Part shown: positions 21,256 to 34,217 of the stretch, piece by piece
Numbering within the stretch: position 1 is the stretch's first letter
Layout: every line of letters starts with the position of its first letter
Source: Rhizomys pruinosus
Taxonomy: Eukaryota; Chordata; Mammalia; Rodentia; Spalacidae
Length of the DNA stretch: 64,000 nucleotides
NCBI GenBank assembly: GCA_009823505.1
Contig: VZQC01007982.1
Coordinates: forward strand, 4,697,173 to 4,761,172
Direction: 5' to 3'
Translations under genes and position numbers: made by a program
The notes under the pieces: generated by a model
What the model saw: only the letters and a program-made list of their open reading frames with translations
The model's database searches: none
What the model was told of the DNA's origin: nothing

Positions 21256-22543
21256 TCCCACATGCCATATGCATGGGGTTACACCATGTGTTAAACTCTT
21301 CACATGCCACATGCATGGTTGCACCGTGTGTTAAACTCTTCACATCCCACATGAATGGCTACACCGTGTGTTAAACTCTTCACCTGCCACATGCATGGTT
21401 ATACTGTGTGTTAAACTCTTCACATCCCACATGCATGGTTACACCGTGTGTTAAACTCTTCACATGCCACATGCATGGTTGCACCATGCGTTAAACTCTT
21501 CACATGCCATATGAATGGCTACACCGTGTGTTAAACTCTTCACATGCCACATGCATGGTTACACCGTGTGTTAAACTCTTCACATGCCACATGCATGGTT
21601 GCACCATGTGTTAAACTCTTCACATGCCATATGAATGGCTACACCGTGTGTTAAACTCTTCACATGCCACATGCATGGTTACACCATGTGTTAAACTCTT
21701 CACATGCCACACGCATGGTTACCCTGTTGTTAAACTCTTCACATGCCACATGCATGGTTGCACCATGTGTTAAACTCTTCACATCCCACATGAATGGCTA
21801 CACTGTGTGTTAAACTCTTCACATGCCACATGTATGGTTTAACCATGCCACATGCATGGTTAAACTCTTCACATGCCACATGTATGGTTACACCGTGTGT
21901 TAAACTCTTCACATGCCATATGAATGGCTACACTGTGTGTTAAACTCTTCACATGCCACATGCATGGTTACACCGTGTGTAAACTCTTCACATGCCACAT
22001 GCATGGTTACACTGTGTGTTAAACTCTTCACATGCCACATGAATGGCTACACTGTGTGTTAAAGTCTTCACATGCCACATGCATGGTTACACTGTGCCTT
22101 AAACTCTTCACATGGCACATGCATGGTTACACCATGCCTTAAACTCTTCACATGCCACATGCATGGTTATGCCGTGTGTTAAACTCTTCATATGCCACAT
22201 GCATGGTTACACCATGTGTTAAACTCTTCACATGCCACATGCATGGCGTTAAACTCTTCACATCCCACATGAATGGCTACACTGTGTATTAAACTCTTCA
22301 CATGCCACATGCATGGTTACATCATGCATTAAACTCTTCACATGCCACATGCATGGTTACACCGTGTGTTAAACTCTTCACATGCCACATGCATGGTTAC
22401 ACCGTGTGTTAAACTCTTCACATCCCACATGAATGGCTACACTGTGTGTTAAACTCTTCACATGCCACATGCATGGTTACACCGTAAATTAAACTCTTCA
22501 CATGCCACATGCATGGTTACACCGTGTGTTAAACTCTTCACAT
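21256..22543. repeat. 40-bp minisatellite, about 32 units
   Basis: The unit contains 'gttaaactcttcacatgcca' followed by 'catgcatggttacaccgtgt'. Two recurrent variants alternate, one with 'gcatggtta' and one with 'gaatggcta', hinting at a higher-order pattern. A few units carry deletions (around 21720, 21835-21860, 22245). Units have no spacers and no associated genes, so this is an ordinary minisatellite and not a CRISPR array. Confidence 0.98.
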
Positions 22544-22544
22544 T

Positions 22545-23800
22545 GGCTTATTTTGCTCAGCAGTGTTCATTTAAATTTCCTCTTTCTTTGTATTATTATA
22601 GCACATTGCTTTTTATTTTTGAATAACATTCCATTTCATGAATGGATCCCAATTTGTTTATCCATTCATCTACTGAAGGACATCTTTGTTGCTTCAAATT
22701 TTGAAAGTGTGAAAAACTCTGCCATAAACATTCATGTGTGGTTCTTTGTCTGAACCTAAGTTTTCAGCTTATTTGAGTAAACACCAAAGAATGTTGCTAT
22801 TATTTTGAACAAACTAATGCCTATTATCAACTAAGAATAAAAAAAATTAGATGACTTACTTTCACTTTCGTTTATTCCCACCATAACATTAGTGCTTTCT
22901 GCCCTGTATCATTTCCTTCTCACTGAAAAACTTACCATTTCTTTTTTTCCTTTTTTATTGAGCTGTTGTGCATTTCATACATTTCTTAATTAAATTTAGA
23001 CCCATTCCTGCATCCATGTTCCCCACCCCCAAACTGATGCATTTCTCATCCATGTTAAGTCCTGTCTTGCATCTTTTTCTCAGACTGTTTTAGCTTTTCT
23101 GATGCAGAAGTTTACCAAAAAACTTAACATTTCTTAAAAGACAGTTCTACTAACACTAAATTCTCTCTATTTTTGCTGGTCTGAGAAATCTGTATTTTTC
23201 TTTCACTTTCTCATTTTAAATAATACTTGCACTCACACGTGCATATTCCTATATTCAGGCACACAGCATAACACAGACATACATAAAATAAACTAAATCA
23301 TAAAAAAATTAAAACAAAGTATAGTCCTGAGAGTTTACACTCTCCCAGTGATACATGAGCATTCCAGTTGATCTTTGTGTCATCGGTATCTGAAATCTTC
23401 CCTCTCTTTAATAGCAGTCATTTTGGTAGATGTCTTTGAAGTGGCTCATTGTCATTTTATGTGCATTTGTCTCTTAAATGATAAGTTGATTTCCATGTGT
23501 TTTATGTATTTATTGGCCGTTTATTGGCTTTAATGATTTTTTAATCTACTGCCAATTTTTAATTATGTTTTCTGTTTTGTTTTATCTTCTCTAATGATTT
23601 TAGGAGTGCTTTCTATTCCAGGTTGGAACTTCTTTGGTATAGATAGACCACTCTCCTCCCTCTTCACAGGTTGCCTTTTTATTCATATAATGGTATCTTT
23701 CACTAAAGGACTTTTTGAAGTTTTAAGTCAAATTAATTATTTATTTTATGGCTAAGACATTTGCATATGAATTTTTTCATATTAAAAAAAAGTCAAGATA
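22545..23800 (-). mobile_element. Minus-strand L1 relics (ORF2 end and 3' ends)
   Basis: The blocks 'tatccattcatctactgaag' (22660s), a 3' terminus with 'attgagctgttgtgcatttc' at 22955-23110, and 'tttattggccgtttattggc' (23515) match antisense L1. At least two insertions are involved because a 3' terminus lies between ORF2-end segments. All frames are broken. Confidence 0.65.
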
Positions 23801-25100
23801 AATTTTGCAAATGTTGGTTGTGGTGATTCTCTAGCAGCTAGGAAAAAAGTGAACTCTTAATTTTTTTTAATTTCTTTTTCTCATTACTCTAAACTTCCCT
23901 CACTTGAGATCATGTTAACATGGCTTTCATAGTAGAGAAAATCCTCATGATATCTCCTACTAGAAGAGGTAATGAATGATTGAGAATCATTGGAACTCAG
24001 GTAGATTGAATTAACTGACCTTAGTACAGACAGCAAGCCCCACGGCTCTATTCTTTCATAGAATTACTACCAACTGATTATTTTTCCAGCTTTTTAAGTG
24101 ATCTGAGTAAGCATATTCTCACCCCATCTCATTAAATATGCTCATTTACCCATGTCTATTAACCTCAGTAGTTGGATTAGAAGCAATTTCTCAAAAAAAA
24201 AATCCTTTTCCCCCCATTTTGCAGGTTACTTAAGTGAGCTTTTGTCTTATTATTGTTCCTTGGCTGATTATTATACAACTACCTCATTTTATTTTATACT
24301 TAAGATTTTTAATCAGTTGTATTAATTATCATCAGTAGCTCAGAGTTTAAAGAAGCTATTTCTAATTCTATTTCTAAAGAGAATGCTGAGCCAAAGAAAC
24401 GATGCACCCCGCTTTTTATTTAGATGAGCCAGGTTAAGATCTGGACTTTTGATTTAGACGAGCTAGGTTAAGATATGGATTCCGTTACTCTTCTTTTGTG
24501 CACTGACTCAAAACTATTTTCCATCTTAAGCTTGAAGAAAAAGCTAGTCATACAAATATTTCTTCAGTTTTTGATCTGATATATATGAATTAGTGTATAA
24601 TCTTGTATGTCACAGTGAAATAAATGATTATGCCTGTGTAACTGGATCAAAATATCAAATACTTCTAGCATCCTCAAAAGATCTACCTCGAAAATAAGGC
24701 CAATTCTGACTTCTACCATCATCGTTTAGTTTTTCCTGTCCTTAACTTTTATATAAATTTAACCATAGTGTCTGGTTTCTTTTGATGAACTTTTTACTGG
24801 AGATATTTTCCTATGTTTTTGTATGTGAGCATAATTTGAAAAAGCAAATATATTAGCTTCCACAGAAGAGGAATAAAATTTTAAGTCTCTTTTATTTAGA
24901 TGTGATTGATTCTTTCCTTTTAACATGTCACATTCTTTATCCAGATTAGGAGTTGAAAGCAAGCACATAGGAGAGGGCCTCTTCATTGATATTCCGTCCC
25001 AGCAGAGTTGACAGTGAGCTTGATTTAGCACATTAGAATACCACACTACATGGATTGAGCCAAAAAACTGAATGGTTACTCTCTCCTACAATTAGTTTTT

Positions 25101-25287
25101 GGGGTTTTTGTTGTTGTTGTTGTTTTGTTTTTTGTTTTTTTGTCTTTTCGAGACAGGGTCTCCCTGTAGCTCCAGCTGTCCTGGAATTCACTGTGTAGAC
25201 CAGGCTGGCCTTGAACTCACAGAGATCCGCCTGCCTCTGCCTCCCAAGTGCTAGGATTAAAGGCGTGCGCCACCACACCTGGCTTAG
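25101..25287 (-). mobile_element. B1 SINE, minus strand
   Basis: Near-consensus B1 with a T/G-rich tail ('ttgttgttgttgttttg') and an 'aattagttttt' target duplication (25090 and 25288). Confidence 0.96.
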
Positions 25288-26604
25288 AATTAGTTTTTAA
25301 AGCTCAGATGGCTGAGGCAACGGATGAATGTGGAACCCAGTGCCTTTGGCATTGATTAAAGGATGTGCTCTCTTCATTGTTAAATGAGACCCTTTTCCAT
25401 TCTTGTTTTTACCTTTAAAAAAAAAAAAAGTGTTTTCAGGTTTAGCTTTGAATAGATGGGGAAAATCTAGGTCAAGCAAGGGCTTTATAGGGAAAAAAAA
25501 AAAAAAAAACACCCTTTATTCCCTAAGAAGCTAAAAGCAGGCTCTCTAGCCCTTGTCTTTGCACCTGTGTTGTGTGTGTGTGTCTGTGTAGAGAGACAGA
25601 GACAGAGGGAGATCCTAATACCCACTATATCCACTGATAAGAGAGTCTGCCTTTGGAGGTAGAAGAGGAGAAAGAGCAGGGTGTTGGTCTTGGAGGAAGC
25701 AAAGGAGACAGGATGGGTTCTCTATCATGATGACTCTAGAGCAGTCTCCCAAACCTGCTGCCCTTTTTAAAAAGCAGATCGCCCCTGAATTTCAGAAACT
25801 AAGAATCTGAAAACTTCTGAGTGTGTTTGGCGGGACCAGGACCTGAGTCTCCAGGTGGTAAAGGCCAAATGATAAGGAAAACCTTCAAATTAGTCTTCGA
25901 CTACGACAGACCAGGTTACAATAAAGAATTATGTCTCTTGAGCTGTTGTATAATCCGCTTCAACAATGAAAACAATGAGCTGTTTGTTCCTGACAGTAGA
26001 TGGCAATATTGAGTCTCCAGGTGGTACCATTCCGATTCAGTAGATGAGGAAACACACGAGGAAGTTACTTCACCGAAGTCATACAGAATAAGTGACAGAG
26101 CTGGAGTACGTAGTCTAGGTAGTAGGACTCGCAGAGTCTTGACACCAGCCTTAAAATGGATCAAAGGTTTATATTTTTTAGACTTTTGTGTTCTTTTATT
26201 CTCATTGATTGTCACAATCTTGACTGATAAAACATATTTTGCTAATGTCACAGGCATATATCATGGTGGCAGTTTGACTCTAGATTTTTATTATTGGTAT
26301 CCCTTGTGTTGTATTTAATGTGTTACTAGATTTTTCTTCATTCCAGCAGCAGGTATTTAAGCAGCACATACTGTGTCTGAGAGGAACAGTATTAAAACCA
26401 GTACTATAGCTGTTTTCAAATGCTTCTTTTATTTTCCTCTGAGTAATATGTTTGTCTAATCAAAGCACAGAAAGGAATTTTTTCCCTTTATTTTAAAGGG
26501 AAAGGAAGATAAAGAGAGGATAAAATATAAAACATAGAAAATCAATTGTATAAATTTGGGATCCTGGACAGGGAAGAGAGACTTAGGGAGAGATTTGCCT
26601 TTTA

Positions 26605-27470
26605 AAAAAATATTTTTTATTGAAGTTTTGTGTCTTACATACATTTCTCAATCCAATTTAGACACATTCCCCCTTCCACGCCCCTCCCCCACCACCCATG
26701 TTCATGCATTCTACCAAACACAACTTAGTCTCTTTTTCTGTCTTTTTAAAAGTTTTTCTATGCAGAAGTTTACTGTTTGGGGCAAAATGTGCTTTCTATC
26801 TATTACCTTATTTTTGAAAACTGCATTTTCTTTTTTTTCCCCTTTGTTTATTTTTTAAGGGATTCTACAATATAAGAGCACAGTTGTTTTCAAATCACAT
26901 TGACATTGCTCAGTTTGCCATACAATTAAGTAATTGGTGCTAGCATCCACAGACGAGGGATACCATTCATCATTTGTTTTTCTGGGACTGTGTTACTTCA
27001 CTCAGGATGATATCTTCTAGCTCCAGCCATTTACCTGCAAAGCTCATGATGTCATCTTTCTTTACCGCTGCATAGAACTCCATTGTGTAGATGTACCACA
27101 TTTTCTCTATCCACTCGTCAGTTGAGGGGCACTTGAGTTGGTTCCAGCTCCTTGCTATTGTGAAGAGAGCTGCAAAAAACATGGCTGTGCATGTATCTCT
27201 GCGGTAAGATGAGTCTTGTGGGTACATACCCAGGAGTGGTATGACTGGGACAGGTGGTAAGCTCATTTTGTGTCTTCCAAGGGTTCTCCACACTGCTTTC
27301 CATAGTGGCTGTACAAGTTTACATTCCCACCAGCGATGGATGAGTGTTCCCCTTTCCCCACAACCTCTCCAGCACTTGGTATCATTTGTTTTCTTTTTTT
27401 TTTTTTTTGTTTGTACTTTAATTTTTGTTGAATCTTAGCCAGTCCCTTATTGGAGTGAGACCAATATCTT
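26605..27470 (-). mobile_element. L1 3' UTR and ORF2 C-terminus, part 1
   Basis: On the minus strand the frame covering 27293-26970 includes 'YTMEFYAAVKKDDIMSF', a hallmark of the extreme C-terminus of L1 ORF2, followed by a stop and a 3' UTR that ends in an A-tail near 26605. The element is interrupted by a B2 at 27471-27721 and continues to about 28010. It is 5' truncated and inactive. Confidence 0.9.
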
Positions 27471-27721
27471 TTTTTTGTCATTTTTTTTATATTATTTATT
27501 TCTGTATGTGTATGAATGTGCTGTCTGCATGCAGGTCTGTGCACCCGTGTCGTGCAATGCCGCGGAGGTCAGAAGAGGGTCTCGGATTCCCCTGGAGCTG
27601 GAGCCCTCCTGGAACTGGAGCTTCAGACGGCTCTCGGCCGCCATGTGGGTGCTGGGGATCGAACCCGGGTCCTCTGCAAGAGCAGTTGGCGCTCTTAACC
27701 GCTAGGCCATCTCTCCAGCCC
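27471..27721 (-). mobile_element. B2 SINE, young subfamily, nested in L1
   Basis: Near-consensus minus-strand B2 with the internal duplication. The L1 sequence 'gagaccaatatctt' (27457) is repeated as 'gagaccatatctt' (27722), marking the target duplication and giving the relative age. Confidence 0.96.
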
Positions 27722-27734
27722 GAGACCATATCTT

Positions 27735-28010
27735 AAAGTGGTTTTAATTTGCATTTCCTTAATTATTAGGGATGTTGAACACTTTTTAAGATGTTTCTCA
27801 GCCGTCTCTAATTCCTCACTTGTGAAGTCTCTGTTCAGCTCTTTACTCCATCTTTTGAGTGAGTCATTTGTTTTCTTTCTTCTTTGTTTATTGAATAGTT
27901 TATATATTCTGGATGTTAATGCTCTGTCAGATGTATCAGCGGTAAACGTTTGGAGAAATTTACCTTTAATATTTTCAGTTACTGTGTTACCTAGAAGGTA
28001 GTCTTTAAAA
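27735..28010 (-). mobile_element. L1 ORF2 relic, part 2
   Basis: Continuation of the 26605-27470 L1 beyond the B2 ('tttgcatttccttaattatt', 'tttatatattctggatgtta'), where the element is cut off on its 5' side. Confidence 0.85.
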
Positions 28011-28293
28011 CTTCATCCAGAAGACCAGAAGAATGGCATATTCACTAAGTAATCTTTTTGTTGTTTCATGAAATTATGGAGTTGAGATTACTAAATAATA
28101 GAGAAATATTATTTCAGTGTTCAGTGGTTGATAATAATTTTTAAGTTTTTATTCAACATGAATTCTCTGTATACATTGAATTTAAGAGTCAGGGGGAAAA
28201 AAAAGCAGAAAGCAAGTAGGTACTTTAGTCTTCCTTCTGTGGAATCCTGAAAGTACACACCATATCCTTAATAAATGTTGAATGAATTAGATT

Positions 28294-28454
28294 TGCTTTT
28301 TTTTTTTTTCTGGTCTTTTCGAGACAGGGTCTCCCTGTAGCCCCAGATGTCCTGGAACCAACTCTGTAGACCAGGCTGGCCTTGAACTCACAAAGATCCA
28401 CCTGCCTCTGCCTTCCGAGTGCTAGGATTAAAGGCATGCACCACCATGCCTGGC
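28294..28454 (-). mobile_element. B1 SINE, minus strand
   Basis: Full B1 with T13 tail and a 'gaattagatt' duplication on both sides. Confidence 0.96.
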
Positions 28455-29606
28455 GAATTAGATTCACTTTTATGAGTACCATGATCTAAACAACTGACCT
28501 AACCAACCAGGACAAAGATTCCCTTTTAAAACTGGAAAAATCTGCTAGTCTTCTAATAAGAAGCATACTGTGTAGAGCCTAGGGATGTACCAAATGGAGG
28601 AACATCCCTTCCATGAACTCCCTGAAAAGTCCCGCCGCAAGCTCACAGCCAGAGTTCCATCCTCGGCCCTACCAACCGTTACCTAGTTTGCTTTGCCTTT
28701 TCCCTCAATAGGTTTTTATCTCTGCTAAGTTTCTTCCCATATTTCAGGTTAGACACTTATGAAAGAAGCAGAAATCTAGCAAGGCTAGGAATATATTCAG
28801 ATATATAATAGTATGAATAAAGCAGAGCATTAATAATTTTCTGAGAAGTTCTACTTGAAATTTAAAATGGTCCCAACATAATATAAGCAACAGCCATTAA
28901 AAGGTTCCAGCAAACTGAAGCTATTGAAGAATCTTCAGATAAATTTGAAGGAGCAATGAAAGAGGTGATACAGAGGGGGGAAAAAAAAAAAAACTTTAGC
29001 TATCTTGAACAAAACGTTCATTAGAATGGAGACATTTATTTCCCTATCTCTGGATGCTTAATATGACTTTTAAAATGTAATTATAAAAGGGAAGATGAAT
29101 CAAAAAACATGAATATATTAAGTACAAGGATAAAAATGCTTCACTAAATTATTTTTATTCCACAATTAAAGCAAGATGAAGGTCATGGATAGATGTGAGA
29201 CCCTGTCAGACAAGTCAGGATGAAAAGCAGGCTTAAGTCTCAAAACTAAACAAAAGAGACACTCCATTAACTTAAGACACAGCCACAAACATCAATGTTC
29301 AAAAGGATTGAATTAGGCACTTTGTTATTACATCACAATGATATGTCTTTTTTTAGCAGAAGATTGACAGTAAATGAAAAATAGAATTTACTCACAGGTA
29401 GTACAAGTGCTAGTCTCTCTAGACAGTGATTTGAGAATTGTAATTTCACTGATATCATTAAAAAGGCACTAATTGTTTTCTATATTGTTTTTATTTCATT
29501 TCAGCTCATGGGACCATGTGATTTCCTGAACACTTAGTACTATTAGCTTAGTACAACAGTTAGCTGAACACTTAGTACTATTTCTCTTTCTTTCATTTAA
29601 AATCTT

Positions 29607-29757
29607 TTGTCTTTTTGAGACAGGTCTCCCTATAGTCCCAGCTGGCCTGGAACTTACTATGTAGACCAGGCTGGGCTTCAACTCAGAGATCTGCCTGCCT
29701 CTGCCTGCCTCTGCCTCCTGAGTGCTGGGATTAAAGGCATTTGCCACCAAGCCTGGC
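29607..29757 (-). mobile_element. B1 SINE, minus strand, with small internal duplication
   Basis: B1 with the segment 'ctgcctgcctctg' repeated once inside, and a 15-bp 'ttcatttaaaatctt' target duplication (29592 and 29758). Confidence 0.96.
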
Positions 29758-29789
29758 TTCATTTAAAATCTTAATAAAAGATTTTTTAA

Positions 29790-30001
29790 GGGGCTGGAGA
29801 GATGGCCTAGCGGTTAAGAGCGCCGACTGCTCTTGCAGAGGACCCGGGTTCGATCCCCAGCACCCACATGGCGGCTGAGAGCCATCTTTAACTCCAGTTC
29901 CAGGGGAATCCGATGCCCTCTTCTGACCTCCACGGCATTGCATGACACGGGTGCACAGACCTGCATGCAGACAGTACATTCATACACATAAAGAATAAAT
30001 A
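29790..30001 (+). mobile_element. B2 SINE, first of a head-to-tail pair
   Basis: Nearly consensus B2 without the internal duplication, ending 'cacataaagaataaat' directly against the next B2. Confidence 0.95.
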
Positions 30002-30239
30002 GGGGCTGGAGAGATGGCCTAGTGGTTAAGAGCACCGACCGCTCTTGCAGAGGACCCGGATTCGATCCCCAGCACCCACATGGCGGCCGAGAACCGTCTG
30101 AAACTCCAATTCCAGGAGAACTCCAGTTCCAGGGGAATCCGAGACCGTCTTCTGACCTCCGCGGCATCGCACGACACGGGTGCGCAGACCTGCATGCAGA
30201 CAATACATTCATACACATAAAAATAAATAAATAAATAAA
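30002..30239 (+). mobile_element. B2 SINE, second of the pair, young subfamily
   Basis: It carries the internal duplication that its neighbour lacks, so the pair arose by insertion of one B2 into the A-tail of the other and not by tandem duplication. Confidence 0.95.
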
Positions 30240-30748
30240 AATTTTAAATCTTGTGATTTAGTCCATCTTAGCCCTTAAGGCTGAAAATGATCACTGATCT
30301 GATCCAGTCATGGTGGTGGGCAGTGTCTGTGACTGTTGGATAGGCAAGCAAGGCAGGCAAGCAGGAAGAGTAGAGATGAGAATTCCCTACCAGGTAATGA
30401 AAGACCATTGCCTGTTCACCTCTGTTGTTGTTGCTTTCTTTCCCTGTTGGACCTTTTCAGGCTCCCAATCTACCATGTTCTTTTACTCTTCCTTTGTTGG
30501 TCACTCATCTCTCCTGGAATAGCCCCTAATCATCCCACCGTCCTGTTTTCCCTCCTCTGTCTGCCCAGCTCAACTTTCTAGATTCAACTCAGGCATCCAC
30601 ACCTCAAGCACCTCCTCCCATGATCCCTCTCCTCTCCCCACCAGAGGCGGAAGCTCAGACAGGTGACAGTCACAGACACAAACAGTAAGCAAACCCATCA
30701 TGACTGCTGTTGCCAAAGAGAAAAGGTACTGAAAAACACACAAAACCA

Positions 30749-30944
30749 GGGCTGGAGAGATGGCTCAGTGGTTAAGAGCGCCAACTGCTCTCTTGCAGAG
30801 GACCCAGGTTCGATTCCCAGCACCCACATGGTGACTAAGAACCATCTTTAACTCCAGTTCCAGGGGAATCTGACGCCCTCCTCTGACCTCCACAGCAGTG
30901 CACGACATGGGTGCAATAAATAAATAAAAAATGTAAAAGAAAAA
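30749..30944 (+). mobile_element. B2 SINE with shortened tail
   Basis: Head and middle are intact, but the 'cagacctgcatgcagacag' tail block is missing ('gggtgcaataaataaataaa'). A 'cacacaaaacca' duplication brackets it. Confidence 0.93.
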
Positions 30945-31616
30945 CCACACACACACACACAAAACCAAAACTCAGAGACATTAGAGAGGGGAAGAATATG
31001 TAATTAGGACCTAGGAGAGAAAAACAAGTAAGCTGAGCTCCCCATCCAGCTCGGAATAAATTAAAATCCATGCACTGCCAATTAGCAGTTTCAGCTAAAT
31101 TTCAACTTTTAGTGAGATGAATATAATCACTGAAAGAATTTAGAGAAATAAATGTTAAACCATTATGCACGAGTTTTTCCAGGACACAAAACAGAGGCTG
31201 GGGAAGAGTGAGACAGGTCAGCGTTCATTATTATCATTATTATAACCAGTGGTAATTGTTACTTTGCTTTCAATTTTTTATGTGCCTAAAATATTCCCAT
31301 GTACCCTCAATTCCTGTTCATATTTACTGACAGTTCAGTAATTCTCCACAAATACACACATTATAATATTTTTAACCCTAGAAAAATTCATCTTATTTTA
31401 TCTTAATTTTTCTCCCAAGTTTATAAAAGCATCTGTACTTTTCTCTGTTGTGTCTCATTTCGCCACTGAAGCTACCATCTCTCTGTGTCTTTCCCTCCCT
31501 CTGTATTCTAAGAGTGCTGCCCTGAAGACCTAATAAGAGGTTTTCCTTGCTTCAGATCAATTCTTCAGTGTCTGTGCTAAGAAGAGATTTAAGTTCTTCA
31601 AAAAGAAGCTATATGA

Positions 31617-31771
31617 GCTAGGTGTGGTGGTGCACACCTTTAATCCTAGCACTTGGTAAGCAGAGGCAGGCGGATCTCTGTGAGTTCAAGGCCAGCCTCA
31701 TGTACAGAGTGAGTTCCAGGACAGCCAGAGCTACAGGGAGACCCTGTCTCAAAGAGAACCAAAAAAAAAAG
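31617..31771 (+). mobile_element. B1 SINE
   Basis: Full B1 with a perfect 12-bp 'gaagctatatga' target duplication (31605 and 31772). Confidence 0.96.
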
Positions 31772-32590
31772 GAAGCTATATGACTAGAGAAAAAAATCAA
31801 AACATTTGATAAGATGGAATCCTCAGAGGACCGTGTACAGTGCTGTATTAGTTTCAATTTTTAACCTTGTAATCATTCTCTGTAGTTGAAAAGCCAGGGT
31901 TTATTATGCCCAACTCACAATAACTGATTATTGACTATTTTAGTTCTGTCCTGACAGTGTTTTGATGCTTATGTTATGTTCCTGATGAGAAACTAGTGCT
32001 ATTCATGTAAATGAGTACTTACAGTGGCTTGTGGCAGAAAACCTGCATGCCCGTGCAGGTCTCTGTAACTAGAGGAACAACTCAGAGTTTACTATTTATA
32101 TCTATTATTTCAGCTCTCTGAAGGAAACATTGAAGCCAGGCTTCATTGAACAAAAAATTTTAATCATTCTTATTCCAAGCTAACTGAATGTGTGAATGCA
32201 CCTATGTTCCAAGTTGAGTGCAGCATAACTCAGCCCCTAAGTAATATCCTGATTCACAGTTAGCTTTTTGCTTATTGTTACTTGTGTGTGAGTTTTCATG
32301 ACATTTTTCAATCTTTACTTATGGGTACAATCAGTGTCCCAGAAAAAGAATGTAGAAAATGTAACGTAAAATCTGAGATGAGTCAGGGGTCCTGGCCTCC
32401 TCTGCTACTAATTCCTTGCATGTCCCTCTTCAAATCCATGTGTCAGCGAAAGCCAATGAACCTACAGCATAGAGACTGTTTTGTTTTTCAATGATGATAT
32501 GTATTTATTCATTTAAATTAGCATATAAGATGGGATGGGGGATAATTATGAGGGAAGGCAGCTAAGGGGAACACATTTAAAAACACATAG

Positions 32591-32816
32591 GGGGGCTGGA
32601 GAGATAGCCTCGCAGTTAAGAGACCCAACTGCTCTTGCAGAGGACCTGGGTTCGATCCCCAGCACCCACATGGCGGCCAAGAACCGTCTGTAACTCCAAT
32701 TCCAGGGGAATCCGACACCCTCTTCTGACCTCTGCAGCATTGCGTGACATGGGTGCACAAACCTACATGCAGACAGTACATTCATACACATAAAAAATAA
32801 ATAAAATTTAAAAAAA
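32591..32816 (+). mobile_element. B2 SINE
   Basis: Full-length, with a 'taaaaacacatag' duplication on both sides. The middle has a single 'aactccaattccagg' block, the left-hand half of the young duplication. Confidence 0.95.
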
Positions 32817-32828
32817 TAAAAACACATA

Positions 32829-33062
32829 GGGCTGGGAGGTGTACCCAATTGGCAGAGTGCTGGGCTAGCACATACTAGGCCCTGGATTTGTGCCCACACA
32901 GAGTTACTGAACAGGTGGTACACACTTGTAATCCTAGCATTCAGGAGGAGGAGGCAGGAGGTGAAGGGAGGAAGATCTGGCTATATAGCAAGTTTGAGAC
33001 TAACCAGGGACATGTGACCTTGTCTCAAAAAAGAAGAAAGGAAAAGAAAACAACAACAAAGA
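32829..33062 (+). mobile_element. ID-B1 composite SINE (B4 group)
   Basis: An ID-like head ('gcagagtgctgggctagcac') is followed by a B1-like body ('ggtacacacttgtaatccta') and an A-rich tail with caa repeats. This is the known rodent ID_B1/B4 arrangement. Confidence 0.75.
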
Positions 33063-33806
33063 AAGTAGCATCTGTGTAGGCTGAGCCAGTCTAGAGATCT
33101 AATACGCAACAGACTATACTTGGTAATACTGCCATGTCCCTAGGAATGTGCTAGATTTTAGATCTTTCCATATGCTCATGCACGTGCATACACGCGTGTG
33201 CACACACATAATTGCGAGATGACGAACATTTATTCTCTTTAATATAGTAACCTTTAATTGTCTATTTATACATTAAAATAGGCTAAATGTATAATTAAAT
33301 TTTTTAAAAACTTTTTTACTAAAAATCCCCTAGGTCTAATAAACATATTTGTATGTGTTTCATGTACATATAATATTATAATAGATTAGAACCCACCATG
33401 TAAAATTAGTATGGCATGTATATTCTACCCATTTTGTTAAACTTTGAACACAATTTACTATTTAGGATTCTAGTTTCAGTATGTTACATTTACAGCATAT
33501 ATTTTGCAAAGATTCATCATTTATTTGATGGTTCAGAAAGGCAATCTTTAGTTATAAAAGCCACTTCATTTTTAAAGTTGGTTAATTCTTTGATGATTAC
33601 TATTTTCCAATGAAGTTTCCAGTTAAACACTGCTATAAAAGTCAAGGCTGCCTGTAATCGATTTTAAAAACATTGAGTTCCAAGATTCAACACTGATGAC
33701 AAAGGTGTAAGTTCCTAATAAGAGTGCTCAGTAATATTCTTTAGTAATACACAGTAGTTGCTAATGAAAGATTCATTGAAAACTGTTATAAAAGTGATGG
33801 CGTTAC

Positions 33807-33960
33807 ATGCCTTTAATCCTAGCACTTAGGAGGAAGAGGCAGGTGGATTTTTGTGAGTTCAAGGCCAGGCTGGTCTACAGAGTGAGTTCCAGGACAGCTG
33901 GGGCTACAGGGAGACCCTGCCTCGAAAAGATCAAAAACCAAACAAACAAACAAAACAAGA
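33807..33960 (+). mobile_element. B1 SINE, first of two at one target
   Basis: 5'-truncated B1 flanked by 'aaagtgatggcgtta' at left and 'aaagtgatggtgtta' at right. Confidence 0.94.
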
Positions 33961-33978
33961 AAAAAGTGATGGTGTTAC

Positions 33979-34104
33979 CAGGCATGGTGGCATACACCTT
34001 TAATCCCAGCACTCGGAGGCAGAGGCAAGCAGATCTCTGTGAGTTCCAGGCCAGCTGGAGCTACGGGGAGACCCTGTCTCTAAAAGAAAAAAAAAAGAAA
34101 GACA
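33979..34104 (+). mobile_element. B1 SINE, second at the same target, internally deleted
   Basis: B1 lacking the segment between 'gtgagttc' and 'caggccagctg'. It starts right after the 'gtgatggtgtta' that flanks the first B1 and is followed by a third copy of that target at 34107-34118. Confidence 0.93.
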
Positions 34105-34217
34105 CGGTGATGGTGTTAAGAGAAAAGAAGGCCTAGGAATCTTCAGATGTATAGTACAAAGACTTAACTGCTTACCAAAAAATCTGAACTGCAGTTTTAC
34201 AAGAACACTTGGAAATC

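Noticed and set aside
21256..22543. CRISPR-like regular 40-bp repetition
   Set aside because: The units are contiguous with no unique spacers and no cas genes, and the host DNA is mammalian. It is a minisatellite.
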